Shown piece after piece: positions 32,297-41,357 of a DNA stretch of 64,000 nucleotides. The stretch spans positions 1 to 64,000 of the forward strand of contig NZ_JAFBEK010000001.1 of NCBI RefSeq assembly GCF_016908715.1. The letters are read 5' to 3'. The first letter of the stretch is position 1. Each line of letters opens with the position of its first letter. The position numbers and the translations under genes were made by a program. Origin of the DNA: Leuconostoc rapi. Its GTDB lineage: Bacteria > Bacillota > Bacilli > Lactobacillales > Lactobacillaceae. The notes under the pieces are model-generated. The model did no database searches. It was given only the letters and a program-made list of their open reading frames with translations, and had not been told where the DNA came from.

Positions 32297-33811
32297 ATGT
32301 TTGAAACGCTTACTGCCAGACACGCACAATTTCTGGCAGCATTATGGCAGCATGTACAGTTAACAGTCATTGCTGTTGTTATTGCTGCTTTAATTGCGAT
32401 ACCATTAGCAATTTGGGCTGAACGTCATAAGCGCTATGCAGAATGGTTTTTACAAATTACTGGTATTTTTCAGACCTTGCCTTCTTTGGCAGTGCTTGGC
32501 TTGTTAATTCCTATTGTTGGTATTGGTACACCAGCGGCGCTGATTGCACTTATTATTTATGCGTTGTTGCCAATTTTCCAAAACACTTACCTTGGTTTAT
32601 CTGGGGTTGATCAGGATATTTTGGATGGCGGTCGCGCGCTTGGTTTGACACGTCGTATTTTATTACGAAAGATACAAATTCCTCTAGCTATGCCGAGTAT
32701 TATTGCCGGTATCCGTACCGCAACTGTGCTAATCATTGGCACAGCTACCTTGGCATCTTTAATTGGTGCAGGTGGCCTAGGTGATTTTATTCTTCTGGGA
32801 ATTGATCGTAATAATACCAACTTAATTTTAATTGGCGCAATTGCATCAGCATCCTTAGCCATTATTGGCGGATTTACGATTAATTTAGTGACACGTTTAC
32901 GTGGTTTGTTGCAAAAAATTGTGTTGAGTACATTGGCTCTCTTATTTATTGGGGGGAGTCTGTTGCCTTTGATGCCACAAACGCGGGCAACGCAAACCAT
33001 CACAATTGCGGGAAAACTCGGATCAGAACCAGAAATACTGATCAATATGTATGCTGCATTGATAAAACAGGCGCAACCGAATACAAAGATAGTGTTAAAA
33101 CCAAGTTTTGGCGTGACGACCTTTTTGTATTCAGCATTAGAAAGTAATAAAATTGATATTTATCCAGAATTTACCGGCACAATAACATCTTCATTAGCGA
33201 AACCACCTGTTAAATTACCTATTGGTGCTAATGCTCAGGTCACTTATGCAGCGGCAAAAAAAGTTGCGACAAAGGAAAATCTGTTTTTGACGAGACCGTT
33301 AAGGTTCAATGATACGTACGCTATTGCTGTGTCTCAAAAAGATGCGAAAAAATATCAATTAAATACAGTTGGTGACTTAAAGCGCTTACCGAATGCAAAA
33401 GCGGGAATGACTGCTGAATTTTTAGATCGCTCTGATGGTATGCCAGGTGTTGAAAAAGCTTATAATCTCGATATACCTAAAGTTAGTTTAGATCCAGCAT
33501 TACGTTATCGTGCAGTTGCGCAAAACCAAGTCAATGTGGTTGATGCTTATGCAACTGATTCACAGCTTGCTCAGTATCATCTCAAAGTGTTGACAGATGA
33601 TCAAAATTTTTTCCCGATATACCAAGGTGTTGCATTAATGAAATCTGATTTTGCTAAAAATAATCCAACTATTGTCACAGCACTAGATCAGCTTGCAGGG
33701 CATATTACCAACACAGAGATGCAAAATATGAACTATGCGGTTAATGTGAAACATGAGCCGGCTGAAAAGGTTGCTCAAAGTTACCTTAGGACCCACCATT
33801 TATTAAAATGA
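32297..33811 (+). CDS. ABC transporter permease fused to its substrate-binding domain (OpuBC/BusAB/EgtU type)
   Basis: 504 aa. Residues about 1-210 are the membrane domain with about five to six helices and the EAA-type loop LDGGRALGLTRRILLRKIQIP; after a further helix (about 210-228) the substrate-binding domain (about 232-504) faces outside: TITIAGKLGSEPEILINMY, DIYPEFTGTITSSL. Such fusions import glycine betaine, choline, carnitine or, as EgtU, ergothioneine. No ATP-binding protein is adjacent, although these genes normally follow one, so a distant ATPase must serve it. The substrate is not predictable by eye. Its stop overlaps sprT by four bases. Confidence 0.83.
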   Translation: MFETLTARHAQFLAALWQHVQLTVIAVVIAALIAIPLAIWAERHKRYAEWFLQITGIFQTLPSLAVLGLLIPIVGIGTPAALIALIIYALLPIFQNTYLGLSGVDQDILDGGRALGLTRRILLRKIQIPLAMPSIIAGIRTATVLIIGTATLASLIGAGGLGDFILLGIDRNNTNLILIGAIASASLAIIGGFTINLVTRLRGLLQKIVLSTLALLFIGGSLLPLMPQTRATQTITIAGKLGSEPEILINMYAALIKQAQPNTKIVLKPSFGVTTFLYSALESNKIDIYPEFTGTITSSLAKPPVKLPIGANAQVTYAAAKKVATKENLFLTRPLRFNDTYAIAVSQKDAKKYQLNTVGDLKRLPNAKAGMTAEFLDRSDGMPGVEKAYNLDIPKVSLDPALRYRAVAQNQVNVVDAYATDSQLAQYHLKVLTDDQNFFPIYQGVALMKSDFAKNNPTIVTALDQLAGHITNTEMQNMNYAVNVKHEPAEKVAQSYLRTHHLLK

Positions 33812-34257
33812 TAACGCAACAGCAATTACAACTTTACGTCACACAAGTGTCAAATCAATATTTTAATCGACCATTTCACCATGTTGCTCGGTTTAACAAA
33901 CGCCTTAAAACCACTGGTGGTCGCTATTTATTGCGAACACATGATCTAGAATTTAATCCTAAGATGATTGACCTGCCCGAATTTGAAGGTATTGTTAAAC
34001 ACGAATTAGTGCACTATCATTTACATTTGCAACACAAAGGATTTCAGCACAAAGATGCAACATTTAAACAGCTACTAATCGAAGTTGGTGGCTCGCGATA
34101 TGCACCGAGGTTGGCGCAAGCGCAACGACATTTATGGCACTATCAATGTGAGAATAAGCATCAGATTATGCGACAACGGCGTTTTTTGGAAAATAATTAT
34201 CGCTGTGGGCAATGTGGTGCAAAAATCTTTTTTGTGGGTGAAGTTGACAATAGGTAA
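33808..34257 (+). CDS. SprT-like zinc metalloprotease-fold protein
   Basis: 149 aa. The zinc motif HELVHYHLHLQH (about 72) gives HExxH, and the C-terminal zinc ribbon has one cysteine pair in YQCENKHQ (C116) and RCGQCG (about 133-136). This is the SprT/YdcK family found throughout Bacilli; its target is unknown. It starts inside the stop codon of the transporter (ATGA), a coupled arrangement that may be accidental. Confidence 0.85.
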   Translation: MITQQQLQLYVTQVSNQYFNRPFHHVARFNKRLKTTGGRYLLRTHDLEFNPKMIDLPEFEGIVKHELVHYHLHLQHKGFQHKDATFKQLLIEVGGSRYAPRLAQAQRHLWHYQCENKHQIMRQRRFLENNYRCGQCGAKIFFVGEVDNR

Positions 34258-34305
34258 TTATCTTCAGGTATAATGGGTGTAAACCCGATTTGAAAGTGAG
34301 AGAAT

Positions 34306-35145
34306 ATGATACAGTTGATTTTGTCTGACCTTGATGAAACACTACTTAATGATGATGGTTCAATTAATCCTAAAAATATTGATGCTATTGCACGTTTTAC
34401 AGAAAACGGTGGTTACTTTGTACCAAACACGGGGCGCTCGTACAAATCAGTTTTTGGTACCTTAGCGACACTTGGCCTAAACAAGAAAACACAGTATGTT
34501 GTGTCATATAATGGCGGGGCAATTGTTTCGCTAGAACCAGATGGCAGTGAAAAAATAATCGCACAACATGATATGTCAATTGCGCTTGCTCGTAAAATTT
34601 TTCAATTAGGACAGATTCAAGGGGATATTGATACACATATTTACACCCTAGATAAACTTTTTATTTACAATATTTCACAATCAGATAAACAATACATGGC
34701 TGAGCGTCAAGTGCCTTACACCGCCGTAGATAGTGATGATTTATCCTTTTTAGCCAACGAATCACCAATCATGAAAGTGATTTTTGAACATCCTGATCAT
34801 GCTGTGCAAGAAAAAATTGCGGCATCTGTGACAGATGAAGTTGGTGATGAAGTCCTGCTGACGTTTAGCTCAAATCGTTATGTGGAATTCAATCCAAAGG
34901 GTGTTGACAAAGGGGTTACCGGTTTAGAGTTGGCGAAAATATTAAACATTAAACGTGAAAATACTGCAGCATTGGGTGATAATTTAAATGATGCAGCACA
35001 GATTAAGGCCGCTGGTGTTGGTGTCGCTGTTGCGAATGCAAAACCAGAAATTAAAGCAATGGCAGATATTGTACTGACAACAACAAATAATGAAGCAGCA
35101 GTAGCTGATTTTATTGATCATTTTTCAGGTACAATTTATGATTAA
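34306..35145 (+). CDS. HAD-superfamily phosphatase, Cof type
   Basis: 279 aa. Motif I LSDLDETLLND (nucleophile D8), motif II NTGRS (about 40), motif III with K in KGVDKG (about 202) and motif IV GDNLNDAAQIKAAGVGVAVANA (about 227). The C2-type cap sits between. These enzymes dephosphorylate sugar phosphates or flavin and pyridoxal phosphates with wide specificity; no substrate can be named. TATAAT at 34269-34274 and GAAAGTGAGAG precede it, and the next small gene overlaps its end. Confidence 0.87.
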   Translation: MIQLILSDLDETLLNDDGSINPKNIDAIARFTENGGYFVPNTGRSYKSVFGTLATLGLNKKTQYVVSYNGGAIVSLEPDGSEKIIAQHDMSIALARKIFQLGQIQGDIDTHIYTLDKLFIYNISQSDKQYMAERQVPYTAVDSDDLSFLANESPIMKVIFEHPDHAVQEKIAASVTDEVGDEVLLTFSSNRYVEFNPKGVDKGVTGLELAKILNIKRENTAALGDNLNDAAQIKAAGVGVAVANAKPEIKAMADIVLTTTNNEAAVADFIDHFSGTIYD

Positions 35146-35347
35146 AAATTTAACGGCACGTATTTTGCTTGGGATTTTAACATTTATTTTGTTTATAATT
35201 ATTTTCTGGTTAAGTTCTAGTCGACATTGGTCGTTAGGCTTGACGATTAGTTTAGTCGTGGTGTTAATGATTATTGTTAATATGGCTTTTACATGGCTTT
35301 TCTGGCAGTCGAAAAAGCAGCGTTTAAATGAAGAAAAGGATGACTAA
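35138..35347 (+). CDS. Small two-helix membrane protein
   Basis: 69 aa from the ATG at 35138, which overlaps the end of the HAD gene by eight bases, with CAGGT upstream. Two membrane helices (about 6-25 and 32-54) and a charged end KKQRLNEEKDD. I do not recognise it. It is followed after two bases by the CPBP protease gene, so the three genes probably form one transcript. Confidence 0.6.
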   Translation: MIKNLTARILLGILTFILFIIIFWLSSSRHWSLGLTISLVVVLMIIVNMAFTWLFWQSKKQRLNEEKDD

Positions 35348-35349
35348 AT

Positions 35350-36087
35350 TTGCTTAAATTAACACAAGTACCTACGCCTAAACAAATGTGGCGGCGTATT
35401 TTTAATTTTATTATTATTGTACTATTAGTTATTGTTGCGCCTGGATTTTTGGGTATTGCATCAGTACAACAAAATGCTTGGTTGCAATTATTTTGGGCTC
35501 TGATGATGTTTTTAGCTTATGCAGCTATTGGTTATTATGCTTTTCGATTATTAAAAGCAACGACACATGGGAAAGTCTTTCATAGGCCAAACATACGTAA
35601 CTGGCAACATATGTGGTACATTATTGGTATTTTTGTTTTTATGATTGTCATAGAAATAATAATTAGTGCTTTACGTATAAAATTTACGGGCGTTACAACG
35701 ACTGAAAATCAAACAGCTATTCAAAATCTAACAGAGCACTTAAATGTCACCATGGTCGCTATGGTTATTTATGGCGTTGTGCTAGCGCCTGTTGTCGAAG
35801 AAATTATTTTTCGTGGATTAGTGATTAACTATTTTTTCCGCCATTCTTGGTGGTGGGCAAGTATTATTTTGTCAGGGGTGTTATTTGCTTTTCCGCATAT
35901 GGGAGCCGTACCAACCAACTTAGCTGATGTTTTAAGTTATTTAATTTATATGGTTATGGGAATGGTCATGGCGTATGTTTATAAAAAGACCGGCAATTTA
36001 CAGGATAGTATTGCGATTCACTTTATTAATAATGCGGTAACAATGTTACCTGTGTTGGTTATCGTTATTTTTAAAGCTTTGAGTTAA
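35350..36087 (+). CDS. CPBP-family intramembrane metalloprotease
   Basis: 245 aa, about seven membrane helices. The CPBP (Abi) motifs are EEIIFRG (about 157-163), FAFPHMG (about 181) and HFINNAV (about 224), which supply the catalytic Glu and metal-binding His residues within the membrane. In lactic acid bacteria such proteins are linked to bacteriocin self-immunity or to CaaX-like cleavage, but no bacteriocin gene is near. The start is probably the TTG at 35350 with AAAGGA ahead of it; an ATG lies 12 codons further in. Confidence 0.82.
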   Translation: MLKLTQVPTPKQMWRRIFNFIIIVLLVIVAPGFLGIASVQQNAWLQLFWALMMFLAYAAIGYYAFRLLKATTHGKVFHRPNIRNWQHMWYIIGIFVFMIVIEIIISALRIKFTGVTTTENQTAIQNLTEHLNVTMVAMVIYGVVLAPVVEEIIFRGLVINYFFRHSWWWASIILSGVLFAFPHMGAVPTNLADVLSYLIYMVMGMVMAYVYKKTGNLQDSIAIHFINNAVTMLPVLVIVIFKALS

Positions 36088-36113
36088 TTGTGACAGGCAG
36101 GTACTGATCAGTT

Positions 36114-36154
36114 AAAAAACGTCAAGAAGATACGACATCTTCTTGACGTTTTTT
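36114..36154. terminator. Bidirectional terminator before pepQ
   Basis: Perfect 18-bp stem, 36114-36131 with 36137-36154, loop ACGAC. Confidence 0.93.
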
Positions 36155-36167
36155 ATGTCTTGCGATT

Positions 36168-37265
36168 TTAGAATTGCAACAAGTCTTTTGGTGTGTGCGT
36201 GAAAGGCACAAAACCAGATTGACTCATATAACCAGAATCTTCTATGCGAACGCCCGCAATGCCTGGTATGTATATCCCAGGTTCAATTGAAAATGCCATA
36301 CCTTCTTGCAGCGTTAAGTCATTTCCTGCCATGATTGATGGAAACTCATGGACAGAAGACCCTAAACCATGACCAAGACGGTGGACAAAATACTGCCCAT
36401 AACCAGATTTTGAAATGACATGACGAGCAATTGCATCTAATTCACTTGCGGTCATGCCAATCTTTGCCTGTGATTGGGCAGTCAATTGTGCTTCCAAGGT
36501 GATCGCATGAATTTCTCTTGCTTTGGCATCTACATTTCCAAACGCAACTGTTCGTGTGGCATCTGAAGCATATCCTTCAGACATGGTTCCAAGATCAAAC
36601 AAAGCCATTTCGCCTGACTTCAAAGTACGCGTTGATGTCGCGCCGTGTGGATCTGCCGCATGTTTGCCAAACTGAAGCAGCGTTTCAAAACTCATTGCGG
36701 GGACACCTGTTTTTTTGAGTTTGTATTCAATTGTTGCCACAACGTCTAGTTCTGAGACACCATTCTTTAATGCGTTAAATCCGATATTAAATGCACGATC
36801 GGCATCACGACCGGCCGCTGCCATGTGTTGGATTTCAGCGGGTGTCTTGATTAGGCGCAACTGATTAACTTGGTTGGTCACGTCTACCTTGAAAGTTGCA
36901 GTTGAAAATGCATCTTGTAGTAGTTGGAAACGTGCAAGCGTTAAATTGTCAGCTTCGATAGCAAAGGATTGGCCACGAGTTGCATTTTTAATATGGTGTA
37001 CTAATTGTTGCCAAGGGTTTTCTTGATCCTCGTAACCAAATGCAGGAAAGGGCCAGCCGCTAGCTGTCATGCTGTGTACTTCGAGTGCTGGACCAAACAA
37101 AAAAGGTTCGTGGTCAGATAAGATTACCAAAGCCAAGACCCGTTCAATGGGATCTGATTCGAACCCCGTTAGATAAGCGATACTGTGGAAATCGGTCAAA
37201 ATAGCACCTGAAAGTTTTTGCGCTTCTATCCAAGCTGTTAAGGTAGTGATTTTTTCTGTATTCAT
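36168..37265 (-). CDS. pepQ: Xaa-Pro dipeptidase PepQ
   Basis: 365 aa metallopeptidase M24 that splits X-Pro dipeptides, for example those released by PepX. Creatinase-like N domain (about 1-130) then the pita-bread domain with the metal ligands D in FDLGTMSEGYASDATRT (two), H in HRLGHGLGSSVHE and E in FSIEPGIYIPG and RIEDSG. AGGAGC precedes the ATG. It is divergent from ccpA, a well-known arrangement in lactobacilli; the shared 220-base region holds a cre site and a large palindrome. Confidence 0.94.
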   Translation of the reverse strand: MNTEKITTLTAWIEAQKLSGAILTDFHSIAYLTGFESDPIERVLALVILSDHEPFLFGPALEVHSMTASGWPFPAFGYEDQENPWQQLVHHIKNATRGQSFAIEADNLTLARFQLLQDAFSTATFKVDVTNQVNQLRLIKTPAEIQHMAAAGRDADRAFNIGFNALKNGVSELDVVATIEYKLKKTGVPAMSFETLLQFGKHAADPHGATSTRTLKSGEMALFDLGTMSEGYASDATRTVAFGNVDAKAREIHAITLEAQLTAQSQAKIGMTASELDAIARHVISKSGYGQYFVHRLGHGLGSSVHEFPSIMAGNDLTLQEGMAFSIEPGIYIPGIAGVRIEDSGYMSQSGFVPFTHTPKDLLQF

Positions 37266-37305
37266 TAAAAGCTCCTATTATTTATATTAATTACATTTTA
37301 ACACT

Positions 37306-37333
37306 GTTACAAGAAAAACGCTTTTCTTGTAAC
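37306..37333. promoter_or_regulatory. Large palindrome with cre-like centre, pepQ/ccpA intergenic region
   Basis: GTTACAAGAAAA and TTTTCTTGTAAC form a perfect 12-bp inverted repeat around ACGC. The centre AGAAAAACGCTTTTCT resembles a cre, so it may be a CcpA site on the pepQ side, near where the pepQ promoter should be. Confidence 0.55.
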
Positions 37334-37370
37334 AAACAGTAAGAACAATGAAAACTTATAAAATGGGTAT

Positions 37371-37407
37371 TGTAAGCGTTTGCAAATTGTTTTTTTTTTG
37401 ATATAAT
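37371..37407 (+). promoter_or_regulatory. ccpA promoter with cre site
   Basis: cre TGTAAGCGTTTGCA (37371-37384) overlaps the -35 TTGCAA (37380-37385); TATAAT is at 37402-37407, spacer 16, mostly T. CcpA should therefore control its own gene. Confidence 0.75.
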
Positions 37408-37484
37408 AGATAAAGGTATATTGATGAATTAACATGACAATAATTACAAAGTAGACAAAACTAAAATCAAAAGAAGGTTCTCTC

Positions 37485-38492
37485 ATGCAAAAAAAAAGCT
37501 CAGCAACAATATATGACGTCGCTCACCGTGTAGGTGTGTCATTGGCAACGGTATCACGTGTGGTAAATGGTAATAATAATGTTCGTGAGTCAACAAAACG
37601 TAAAGTATTAGATGCAATTGAAGAACTAGGCTACCACCCTAATGCAGTAGCACGTGGACTAGCGTCAAAAAAGACAACAACCATCGGTGTTGTTATGCCG
37701 GATGTCACAGATATGTATTATTCGGAACTTGCACGTGGGATTGATGATGTTGCTAATATGTATCATTATGATGTCTTGCTAACCAATACAGACGAAGATC
37801 CTGTCCGAGAGACGATGGCGGTTAACAATTTAGCTAGCAAACAAGTTGATGGTATTATTTTCATGGGCAATGAGTTAGAGCGCGAGGTGTTAAATACGAT
37901 TGCAGGTGTTGATGCGCCCGTTGTGTTAGCTGGCTCTGTTGATGGTGAAGGTAAGTTACCAAGTGTTAACATTGACTATGTTGAGGCAATTAAAGAAGCA
38001 ACAACAGCAGTGATTAAAAATGGGCACGATCGTGTTGCGATTGTCACTGGTCCGATAACACATGCAATTAATAGTCTGCACCGTATTGTTGGGTATAAGG
38101 CGGCGTTAGAAGACATGCAAATAGCATTTGATGAGACTTTGTTGTTTGCGACCCATCAAGATTATGCTGCGGGATTGCAAGTTGCTGAGAAAATTGTGTC
38201 TGCTGGTGCGACTGCTGTCATTGCCTATGACGATGAAGTTGCAGTGGGTATTATGAATTATTTACGTGATAATGGTAAAAGAATACCTGAAGACTTTGAA
38301 ATCATTACTTCCAATGATACTAAATTCACACTTGTAACACGACCTGAGGTCACGTCCATTGGTCAACCAAAATATGATATTGGCGCTGTTGCTATGAGAA
38401 TGCTGACGAAGTTAATGAATAATGAAATTATCGATGATACACAAATTAAATTACCACATACGCTAGAACGTCGTGGGACGACACGTAATTAA
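37485..38492 (+). CDS. ccpA: Catabolite control protein A
   Basis: 335 aa LacI-family global regulator that binds cre sites with HPr(Ser-P). The HTH is ATIYDVAHRVGVSLATVSRVVNGNNNVRE, the hinge VARGLASKKT, and the effector domain contains TTTIGVVMPDVTDMYYSELARGIDDVA, all typical of CcpA. The ribosome site AAGAAGG precedes the ATG. Divergence from pepQ supports the name. Predicted targets in this window are the pdh operon, the kgu-like operon and its own gene. Confidence 0.95.
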   Translation: MQKKSSATIYDVAHRVGVSLATVSRVVNGNNNVRESTKRKVLDAIEELGYHPNAVARGLASKKTTTIGVVMPDVTDMYYSELARGIDDVANMYHYDVLLTNTDEDPVRETMAVNNLASKQVDGIIFMGNELEREVLNTIAGVDAPVVLAGSVDGEGKLPSVNIDYVEAIKEATTAVIKNGHDRVAIVTGPITHAINSLHRIVGYKAALEDMQIAFDETLLFATHQDYAAGLQVAEKIVSAGATAVIAYDDEVAVGIMNYLRDNGKRIPEDFEIITSNDTKFTLVTRPEVTSIGQPKYDIGAVAMRMLTKLMNNEIIDDTQIKLPHTLERRGTTRN

Positions 38493-38544
38493 TATTTTCA
38501 TCTTAAAGAAATATAACAGTAACAATTGACATTCATTTGTAAAG

Positions 38545-38576
38545 AAAGTAAACTGATAAAAGTGGTTTACTTTTTA
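38545..38576 (+). terminator. Terminator after ccpA
   Basis: AAAGTAAAC (38545-38553) pairs with GTTTACTTT (38565-38573), then T. Confidence 0.75.
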
Positions 38577-38612
38577 TTTTGAACAAATTACTAGGGAAGG
38601 TTTCTGTCTCAA

Positions 38613-40463
38613 ATGATTAAAAGACGTTACATTACTGGATTTGATGGACTGCGCGCAATTGCCGTAATTGGCGTGATTACATTTCATTTGATGCCAGCTA
38701 AAATGGTTGGGGGATGGCTTGGTGTCCCGTTGTTTTTTGTTCTATCTGGTTATCTTATTACGGATATACTTATTCAAGAATATGATCAAAATCATTTTAT
38801 TGCACCACTGAAATTTTATATGCGCCGTTTAAAGCGACTATATCCGGCTTTAGTTGGTATGTTATTGATCACAACCACGGTTATTTTGTTATGTGATCAA
38901 CAATTAATTTATAATTTGCGCCGTATTTTATTAGCAAATTTATTCTATATATATAATTTTTGGGCTATCAGTAACGGTGAATCTTATTTTCAGCAGTTTG
39001 GTGGTGCTTCGCCATTCACACATCTGTGGTCTCTATCAATTGAAGGACAATATTATTTTATTTGGCCATTCGTTGTTTGGGGCGTGTTGAAATGTCGTTT
39101 CAAGCGAGAATATGTTTCAATAGCTTTGTTTTTATTGTCGATTGTGAGCGCGGCTTTGATGGCAATATACTATCAACCAGATAATATTAATCGCGCCTAC
39201 TATGGTACTGACACGCGATTATTTGCCATTTTGTTAGGATCGAGCTTAGCATTTATCTGGCCATCTAACAAACTTCAGAAAAACATCGCTGAGAAAGCTA
39301 AAAGAATATTAAATGGTACTGGCTTAATGACATTTTTCATCATGATTGGTGGATTTTTGTGGTTAAACGGGCAAAGTAATGTCACGTATTATGGCTTGAT
39401 GTATCTTTTTACTGTGTCTATTGCCGTGCTCATCGCAGTAATTGTTCACCCGGCTTCGTGGTTTTCAAGGGCATTTGACAATAAATATTTGAATTATCTT
39501 GGAACACGTAGCTACAGTATCTATCTGTATCAACTGCCTGTATTTGTTTTTTATGAAAAACTTGTGCCAAATTACAAACCGACAGGTTTGAACTTGTTCA
39601 TTGAAGTCATTCTAGTACTTATTTTCAGTGAATTAAGTTATCGTTACGTTGAAAATAGTTTTCGTTATACTGTTAAAATAAAACAAGCATTGCGATGGCT
39701 CATGGCATCTAGAAATCGCTTTTTTGGTAGTGTGACACTCGTGCTTGTCTTTATTTTATTTATCGGTCAGGGACTATTGGATCCAAGGGCTGGTCAAGCT
39801 CATCCAGAAACAAAACTACAGATAAAGCTTAAAAACAATCAATCTGCAGTAGCAAAACAAAACGCTGCTGCAGAAAAAAAATCACATACGGTAAATGACA
39901 AGGCAACAGACTTAACAGCAGACGAGAAATCGCTGATTACTACGTACGGCTTGAACAAAAAGCAATATCTTGTTTTCAAAGATATGCGCTTCAAAGCTAT
40001 TGGAGATTCTGTCATGCTCGACGCAGCACCATTTCTACAAGAAATTAATAAAAATATGGTAGTCGATGCTGAAGTTGGGCGTCAATCTTATGAAACACCA
40101 AAAATTGTTGATCAGATGGCAAAGCAAGGCAAGCTAGCACCTAATATGTTAATCGGCCTGGGAACTAACGGTGAGATTAAGCGTCAAGATTTGGATCATA
40201 TGATGAAGTCATTTGGTTCAAAACGTCAAATTTATTGGATGAATAACTTTGTTCAAAGCCGGCCATGGCAAAATGATAACAATAGTATGTTGGCTGATGC
40301 GGCAAAAGATTATAAAAATTTGCACGTGATTAATTGGTTTGGACTTGCAGAGCAACATTTAGATTGGTTCGCTGATGACGGGGTTCACCCGGGTGCAACT
40401 GGAGATAGACAATATGTCCGCTTATTAGTCGAAGAGGTTGGCCGCGTTAAGCATATTGATTAA
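38613..40463 (+). CDS. oatA: OatA-type acyltransferase (acyltransferase 3 plus SGNH domain)
   Basis: 616 aa. Residues about 1-380 have ten or eleven membrane helices with the acyltransferase-3 signature (ITGFDGLRAIAVIGVITFHL; PLFFVLSGYLITDIL; FTHLWSLSIEGQYYFIWP), which moves acetyl groups across the membrane. After a helix (about 370-390) and a linker rich in Lys and Ala comes an extracellular SGNH domain with GDSVMLDAAP (nucleophile S near 470) and DDGVHPGATG (Asp and His). This layout is that of OatA, which O-acetylates MurNAc in peptidoglycan and gives lysozyme resistance. The target polymer is inferred. It is a single gene. Confidence 0.85.
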   Translation: MIKRRYITGFDGLRAIAVIGVITFHLMPAKMVGGWLGVPLFFVLSGYLITDILIQEYDQNHFIAPLKFYMRRLKRLYPALVGMLLITTTVILLCDQQLIYNLRRILLANLFYIYNFWAISNGESYFQQFGGASPFTHLWSLSIEGQYYFIWPFVVWGVLKCRFKREYVSIALFLLSIVSAALMAIYYQPDNINRAYYGTDTRLFAILLGSSLAFIWPSNKLQKNIAEKAKRILNGTGLMTFFIMIGGFLWLNGQSNVTYYGLMYLFTVSIAVLIAVIVHPASWFSRAFDNKYLNYLGTRSYSIYLYQLPVFVFYEKLVPNYKPTGLNLFIEVILVLIFSELSYRYVENSFRYTVKIKQALRWLMASRNRFFGSVTLVLVFILFIGQGLLDPRAGQAHPETKLQIKLKNNQSAVAKQNAAAEKKSHTVNDKATDLTADEKSLITTYGLNKKQYLVFKDMRFKAIGDSVMLDAAPFLQEINKNMVVDAEVGRQSYETPKIVDQMAKQGKLAPNMLIGLGTNGEIKRQDLDHMMKSFGSKRQIYWMNNFVQSRPWQNDNNSMLADAAKDYKNLHVINWFGLAEQHLDWFADDGVHPGATGDRQYVRLLVEEVGRVKHID

Positions 40464-40518
40464 ACAGTCAATTAGTATTTTTACACTAAGTTGACGATAG
40501 ATAATCAAAAAATGATGT

Positions 40519-40558
40519 CCCCAAAGATATGCTTAACACGTAAATAATATCTTTGGGG
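40519..40558 (+). terminator. Hairpin after oatA
   Basis: CCCCAAAGATAT (40519-40530) and ATATCTTTGGGG (40547-40558) pair perfectly; GATGT and ACATC outside extend it. Only a short T-run follows, so efficiency is uncertain. Confidence 0.65.
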
Positions 40559-40615
40559 CTTTACATCTATTTTTATTAGCTTAAAATAAGAAGTAATAAA
40601 GAACGGAGGAAACGT

Positions 40616-41356
40616 GTGCATGCAACACGTAAATATAAAACGATGAGTAGTTTATATCAACACGGTACGTTAGCAATGTTAATGGGAAAACAGATGCAAG
40701 GAACAGCTTCAGTTGCTGAACTGCTGCAACATGGTGATACTGGTATTGGTACTTTTGAAGGCTTGAATGGGGAAGGTATTATTTTGGACGGTAAAGTTTA
40801 CCAAGCCTTAAGTAACGGTCAAGTCGTTCAAGTTACGGATCAAAATGTATTATTGCCATTTGTTTCTGTACATTTTGATGAACCAACACAAACTTTACCT
40901 TTTTCAGAGGTGGATTTTGGCACGTTAAGTGAAAAATTAGAACAATCGCAATTACGTAATATTTTTGCAGCAATTAAGTTTCATGGTACTTTTTCGCATG
41001 TTCACACGCGTGTAGTGGCTAAACAAACAGTACCATTTCCGAGTTTATTAGACGTATCAAAGAACCAACCTGAATTTCATAGAGATGATGTAGCTGGTAC
41101 CTTGGTTGGATATTTTGCACCGGAAATCTTCAATGGACCAACTGCTGCTGGCTGGCATGTACATTTTTTGTCAGATGACAAAAAATTTGCTGGACATGTT
41201 TTAGATTTTTCTGCAACAGAAGTAGCTGGCACCTTGCAATTATTTGATGATTTTATTCAACACTTACCAATTGAGAATGCGGACTTCCGTGATATGTTAC
41301 TTGATTTGGATGGGTTGTCGTCGGGCATTAAAGCCAGCGAAGGAAGGAAAGAGTAG
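40616..41356 (+). CDS. aldB: Alpha-acetolactate decarboxylase
   Basis: 246 aa. It converts acetolactate to acetoin, a pyruvate outlet typical of lactic acid bacteria that also lowers diacetyl. The start is a GTG with GGAGG four bases before it; an in-frame ATG at 40643 is the alternative. Family motifs: GTLAMLMGKQMQGTASVAELLQHGDTGIGTFEGLNGEGIILDG at the start in outline (positions 18-60), and the zinc ligands in GWHVHFL and AGHVLDF near residues 180-200. The udk gene starts one base after its stop. Confidence 0.93.
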   Translation: MHATRKYKTMSSLYQHGTLAMLMGKQMQGTASVAELLQHGDTGIGTFEGLNGEGIILDGKVYQALSNGQVVQVTDQNVLLPFVSVHFDEPTQTLPFSEVDFGTLSEKLEQSQLRNIFAAIKFHGTFSHVHTRVVAKQTVPFPSLLDVSKNQPEFHRDDVAGTLVGYFAPEIFNGPTAAGWHVHFLSDDKKFAGHVLDFSATEVAGTLQLFDDFIQHLPIENADFRDMLLDLDGLSSGIKASEGRKE

Positions 41357-41357
41357 A

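Noticed and set aside
32611-33045. 144-residue minus-strand frame inside the permease fusion gene
   Set aside because: Shadow of a membrane-protein gene. No ribosome site or recognisable domain.
35350-36087. CPBP protease as part of a bacteriocin locus
   Set aside because: No bacteriocin precursor (double-glycine leader) or export gene is near; the upstream small protein has two helices and no such leader.
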